Shown piece after piece: positions 7,109-9,510 of a stretch of DNA of 9,510 nt. The notes under the pieces are model-generated. The model was not told the origin of the DNA. It saw nothing but the letters and a program-made list of their open reading frames with translations, and searched no databases. The stretch lies in contig JAKVCE010000056.1 of assembly GCA_022447405.1 (NCBI GenBank), positions 1 through 9,510 on the forward strand, given 5' to 3'. How positions within the stretch are numbered: position 1 is the stretch's first letter; each line of letters opens with the position of its first letter. The position numbers and the translations under genes were made by a program. This DNA comes from Planctomycetota bacterium (GTDB lineage Bacteria > Planctomycetota > UBA1135 > GCA-002686595).

Positions 7109-7599
7109 CACTCTACTTCTTGTCCTGGCATCGCGCCTGACTTCTCCACGAAGCGCCTCCTCAGGCGCTCTCCAAAGGAGATCTCCCGGAGCATGATCCA
7201 GGTGATCTGTTTGTTGCGCTCGACGCCGCCCGTGGTCCAGGTGATGTCCACGTCGACGCGGTACTCCCGCGGCAGGTCCGGGTTCTCGGTCGGGGTCGCG
7301 GAGTAGACGACCTGAGAGAGTCCGGGGACAGCCCGGTCGACGAAGCTCTGGGGCGGGCCGATCTCGCCCTTCTCGCCGTCGAGGGTCGGGTCGTAGGGGA
7401 ACATGTTGGCCTCGAGGTCCGCGCGCACCGCCTCCACCGCGGTCGCCGCAGCGGTCCGCAGCTGCGCGGCGCGGGTCAGGGAGGCGCCGAAGGTGAGCAT
7501 CGAGAGGATCGCCGCCGCGCCCACGAGCAGGATGCCCATGGCCAGCACGACCTCGACGATCGTGAAGCCTGCTTTGGCGTTCTTCCGAAGGACCTTCAC
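7108..7599 (-). CDS. GspI/PilV-like type IV pseudopilin
   Basis: A 163-residue prepilin-type protein of the type II secretion/type IV pilus minor pilin class. The short basic leader (MKVLRKNAKAG) precedes the prepilin peptidase site G11|F12 with Glu at mature +5 (FTIVE), then a hydrophobic helix to about 37. The globular part (about 60-145) ends with a beta hairpin (REYRVDVDITWTTGG, 111-125; then a KQITWIMLRE strand), which is the PilV/GspI pattern. The start is GTG at 7599, sharing GTGA with the stop of the GspJ-like gene, with a GGAGG Shine-Dalgarno about 10 bases upstream; a longer frame to 7758 exists but overlaps the GspJ-like gene and lacks a leader of the right kind. Expected location is the inner membrane before incorporation into a pseudopilus. 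The GspI versus PilV label cannot be decided here. Confidence 0.88.
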   Translation of the reverse strand: MKVLRKNAKAGFTIVEVVLAMGILLVGAAAILSMLTFGASLTRAAQLRTAAATAVEAVRADLEANMFPYDPTLDGEKGEIGPPQSFVDRAVPGLSQVVYSATPTENPDLPREYRVDVDITWTTGGVERNKQITWIMLREISFGERLRRRFVEKSGAMPGQEVE

Positions 7600-8684
7600 A
7601 GCTTCCAGTCCTCCCTGTAAGTGGGCACGATGACCTCGCGCACGACGGTCTCGCCGTGGGAGATGCGCGCACCCGCGTCGTGGGGCTCTGCCTCGGTGCC
7701 GCGCGCGCCTCGCTTCACGGTGAGGCGGCGTCCGCTCTTCGACTTGACCTCCATCCACTCAGCGTCGATGCGCATGAAGCCGCCGACCTTGGGGACGCGC
7801 GTCTCATCATCCACGGTGACGGCGACCTCCGTCGCGGCGATGTCCGAGGAGAGGCGCGTCCGGCGCTTGCGCTGGGTCGGGTCCTCAAACTCCATGGCGA
7901 CCCTTACGCGGCGCGGGAGGAGGGCCTCCTCTCCCACCCGGGGCATCCCGCTGGGCGGCTCGTTCCATTCATGTCGGGTCTCGTCCGGACGCCCAGAGCG
8001 CCAGGCGTCCCATGAGGTCGAGGCGTCCTCGAGGCCATCTCCAAGGGTCCAGCCGTCGTTCACAGCGCTCGTCTGGGTGGCCAAGAGGACTTGGAACCAG
8101 AGCACGCCCTCGGTGAGCTCATCCAGGGAGCCAGCCTCGACGCTGCCGTCCCGCTTGACGAAGCTCGCGTCGAAGAAGGAGGCGCTGGGCTTCGGCGCTT
8201 CGGCAGACTCGCTCAAGCCGCCGTGCACGAGGCGCTCGCCGCGCCACAGGGTCCCGACGCTCTCGTCTCCGCGAGTCGGCAGCACCGTCCAGCAGACCTC
8301 CGTGAGGTCCGGGCCGTCCACCGTCTGCTGCGCTTGCAGCGCGACCCGCGCCGCGTCCGAGGCGGAGGCCTGCCGCACCAGGCGGATGCGGGGCCAGACC
8401 GTCTCGCGCCTGCCGTCTGAGTTCGTGTCGAAGGTCTCCCACTCGGCGACGAGGTCGCCGCCAGAGCCGCCCTCCAAACTCTGGAAGTCCTTCGCGATGA
8501 GCTCCAAGACCGCCGTCGAGGTCTCCATCTGGTTGCGGCGGACCTCGCTCTTGCGCCAAGTGACGAGCGTCCCCTCGAGGAGCTCGAAGACCGCGAGGGA
8601 GAGGATCGCGAAGAGCCCGACGGCGAGGACGAGCTCGAGCAGGGTGAGCCCGCGGCGGCTCCGGAGGGGGCTGCCAAGGCTCAT
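7596..8684 (-). CDS. GspJ/PilW-like pseudopilin with extra C-terminal module
   Basis: A 362-residue prepilin-type protein, clearly longer than usual GspJ (about 200). Leader MSLGSPLRSRRG is cut at G12|L13 and mature +5 is Glu (LTLLE), followed by a hydrophobic helix (13-38). Residues 86-94 (DTNSDGRRE) read as a DxNxDGxxE calcium-binding-type loop. The middle (about 95-265) is beta-rich, with the typical late strand PRRVRVAMEFEDP (257-269). Residues about 279-341 carry an added module (MRIDAEWMEV; RGARGTEAEPHDAG) that also occurs twice in the neighbouring truncated protein. The ATG overlaps that gene's stop as ATGA, and GAGGAG lies nine bases upstream. Its own stop overlaps the next gene's GTG. 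Pseudopilin identity is strong; the extra module suggests an interaction with the neighbour or a special tip position, which is inference. Confidence 0.85.
   Translation of the reverse strand: MSLGSPLRSRRGLTLLELVLAVGLFAILSLAVFELLEGTLVTWRKSEVRRNQMETSTAVLELIAKDFQSLEGGSGGDLVAEWETFDTNSDGRRETVWPRIRLVRQASASDAARVALQAQQTVDGPDLTEVCWTVLPTRGDESVGTLWRGERLVHGGLSESAEAPKPSASFFDASFVKRDGSVEAGSLDELTEGVLWFQVLLATQTSAVNDGWTLGDGLEDASTSWDAWRSGRPDETRHEWNEPPSGMPRVGEEALLPRRVRVAMEFEDPTQRKRRTRLSSDIAATEVAVTVDDETRVPKVGGFMRIDAEWMEVKSKSGRRLTVKRGARGTEAEPHDAGARISHGETVVREVIVPTYREDWKL
7609..7616 (-). promoter_or_regulatory. Ribosome binding site for GTG start at 7599
   Basis: AGGGAGGA lies inside the end of the GspJ-like gene, with its GGAGG core about ten bases before the GTG. 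With the prepilin leader it fixes the start of the GspI/PilV-like gene. Confidence 0.6.
7659..7850 (-). repeat. RG..GT....H..G module, copy in GspJ-like C-terminus
   Basis: Protein-level repeat covering residues about 279-341 of the GspJ-like pseudopilin: V..VGGFMRIDAEWMEV, a variable loop, then RGARGTEAEPHDAGARI. It aligns with both modules of the neighbouring truncated protein in the order Gly, hydrophobic-I-(G/D)-x-E, then RG-GT-H-G. DNA identity looks low, so this is an old domain duplication. Confidence 0.65.
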
Positions 8685-9510
8685 CGGTTCACGCTCCTCA
8701 AGGTCATGGAGGGCGCGCGGTAGAACACGCCGAACTCGCTGAGGCGCGGCGCGGCCTTCCAGCCGTGCGACATCCCGGTCACAGCGTCGAAGGAGCCCGA
8801 GGCGTACTCGACGAAGAAGCGCGCCTCGAAGAGGTCGGTCGCCGCTCCCGTGGCGATGGTGTCCCCGCCCTCGAGGCCCTTGGTGTAGAGATCGAGACCA
8901 GGCGTGTCGTTCGGGGATGCGTCCCAGGGGACCGACGGGTCGGTGCGCACCAGGGCGCGCAGGGAGGGGCCGCCCGTCTGGACGTCTTCGTGCTGCCAGA
9001 AGAGGCTCTCATGCCAAGCGCCGGGTTGAGGCACCTCAAAGGCGAAGTAGGAGAGCTCCGGAGCGTCAGCCTGCTGCGCCCAGCGGTCCCAGTAGCGGTA
9101 GGGAAAGAGGATGACGGGCTCGCCCGCGCCGTGACTCTGGGCGAGGGTGCCGTAGCGCCCGCGGAAGAGGCCCGGGCCGCGCCCGTCTTGCGCGCCAGGC
9201 ACCGTGGAGGCCGAGGGCATCTCAAGGGAGCTCGAGCGCTGCCTCGTGTAGTGAATGAGCTCCTCGCCGATCAGCACCGTCCCTTCGTTCGGGAACTCCT
9301 GGGTGCTCGTGAGCGGGATGGTCGGGTCCCCGCCCCCCAAGCCCCCAGAGAGTGTGCTCACGGTGAAGTGAGAGAGGAACTGGATCGTCTCGCCCTGTGT
9401 GTGAGGTTGGGGTGTCGTGCCGAGCAAGCCTCGCCCGTTCGGTGCGATCGTTACCGTGGCCGTACCCGTGTCGTAGGACTCATAGGCAAGGATCTCATCA
9501 CCCATACGGA
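8681..9510 (-). CDS. Large secreted or pilus-associated protein, 5' end outside window
   Basis: The frame is open to the right edge, and the first in-window ATG (9505) lies within a repeat module, preceded in frame by Arg, so this is the C-terminal 275 residues of a longer protein. From that Met, residues 1-41 are module one (MGDEILAYES; GRGLLGTTPQPHTQGETI) and 61-131 module two (FPNEGTVLIGEELIHYT; FRGRYGTLAQSHGAGEPV). Residues about 140-274 form a separate beta-rich domain with many aromatics and Asp/Gly/Pro turns and no cysteine, suggesting an extracellular structural or binding domain. No catalytic motif is seen. It ends in ATGA with the GspJ-like start, so it is coupled to two pseudopilins. 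It could be a minor-pilin-type (PilX/GspK position) or tip protein whose prepilin leader lies beyond the window; this is untested inference. I do not recognise a named family. Confidence 0.75.
   Translation of the reverse strand, partial: RMGDEILAYESYDTGTATVTIAPNGRGLLGTTPQPHTQGETIQFLSHFTVSTLSGGLGGGDPTIPLTSTQEFPNEGTVLIGEELIHYTRQRSSSLEMPSASTVPGAQDGRGPGLFRGRYGTLAQSHGAGEPVILFPYRYWDRWAQQADAPELSYFAFEVPQPGAWHESLFWQHEDVQTGGPSLRALVRTDPSVPWDASPNDTPGLDLYTKGLEGGDTIATGAATDLFEARFFVEYASGSFDAVTGMSHGWKAAPRLSEFGVFYRAPSMTLRSVNR
8694..8699 (-). promoter_or_regulatory. Ribosome binding site of GspJ-like gene
   Basis: GAGGAG is nine bases before ATG 8684, inside the end of the upstream gene. It supports translation reinitiation at the ATGA overlap. 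Confidence 0.5.
9113..9325 (-). repeat. RG..GT....H..G module, second copy in truncated protein
   Basis: Protein-level module: PTIPLTSTQEFPNEGTVLIG, EELIHYT, a longer loop than in the other copies, then FRGRYGTLAQSHGAGEPVI. This is the most complete copy and shows the likely boundary, starting at a beta strand before F-P-x-x-G. Confidence 0.7.
9383..9508 (-). repeat. RG..GT....H..G module, first copy in truncated protein, partial
   Basis: Protein-level module reading RMGDEILAYES, a Thr/Ala loop, then GRGLLGTTPQPHTQGETI. The beginning of the module is outside the window, so more copies may lie further upstream in the gene. Confidence 0.65.

Noticed and set aside
7109..7672. Long upstream extension of the zinc-motif protein to 7672
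   Set aside because: The extension overlaps the whole GspI/PilV-like gene in another frame and would bury the Sec signal peptide in the middle of the protein.
7621..8742. A 373-codon open frame on the plus strand opposite the GspJ-like gene
   Set aside because: Its product is Ser/Arg-rich without recognisable motifs, and the opposite strand encodes a clear pseudopilin with leader, RBS and coupled neighbours. Long antisense frames are expected in GC-rich DNA.
1..9510. tRNA, rRNA, CRISPR arrays, insertion sequences or integrase sites
   Set aside because: No tRNA-like cloverleaf, regularly spaced direct repeats, transposase or terminal inverted repeats were seen on either strand when reading by eye.

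Overview
The window is a compact, GC-rich (mid-60s % by eye) bacterial chromosomal segment with no RNA genes, CRISPR, insertion sequences or phage genes. Two lipoprotein signal peptides, a parvulin-type foldase and type II secretion/type IV pilus-like pseudopilins point to a diderm bacterium. The protein style (TPR-containing secreted protein ending in DnaJ-type CxxCxGxG motifs, Gly-rich linkers, leader genes without a Shine-Dalgarno sequence) would fit Planctomycetota or a similar deep, large-genome group. That assignment is an inference; nothing here fixes a genus.

Layout. Positions 1-848 (minus) hold the N-terminal 282 residues of a PhoD-like metallophosphatase lipoprotein that runs off the left edge. 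A 170-bp spacer with a small A7-loop dyad separates it from a divergent SAM-dependent methyltransferase (1019-1759, plus). That gene converges on everything to its right, and the two facing stop codons share one palindromic CTAG. From 9510 down to 1756 all genes lie on the minus strand: a 5'-truncated extracellular-type protein with repeated modules (8681-9510), a GspJ-like pseudopilin (7596-8684), a GspI/PilV-like pseudopilin (7108-7599), a secreted TPR/zinc-ribbon-like protein (5546-7108), a parvulin-like lipoprotein (4596-5534), ScpB (3852-4526) and a membrane-anchored PpiD/SurA-like protein (1756-3756).

How they may work together. The first five minus-strand genes are joined by ATGA, GTGA and TGATG junctions and one 10-nt-scale gap, so they look like one translationally coupled operon. 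It would make two pseudopilins, a partner carrying the same repeat module as the GspJ-like protein, and two envelope proteins with chaperone-like features. ScpB (chromosome condensation) and the PpiD-like protein follow after gaps of 69 and 95 bp and may be read through or have their own promoters.

The most unusual points are an RG..GT....H..G module present twice in the truncated protein and once at the C-terminus of the GspJ-like pseudopilin, a calcium-loop-like motif in that same pseudopilin, a parvulin domain lacking both expected histidines, and a secreted protein with a half DnaJ-type zinc finger split by a Gly-rich linker. Together they outline a possible pseudopilus-like surface system with its own folding helpers. 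No single gene here is strikingly alien.
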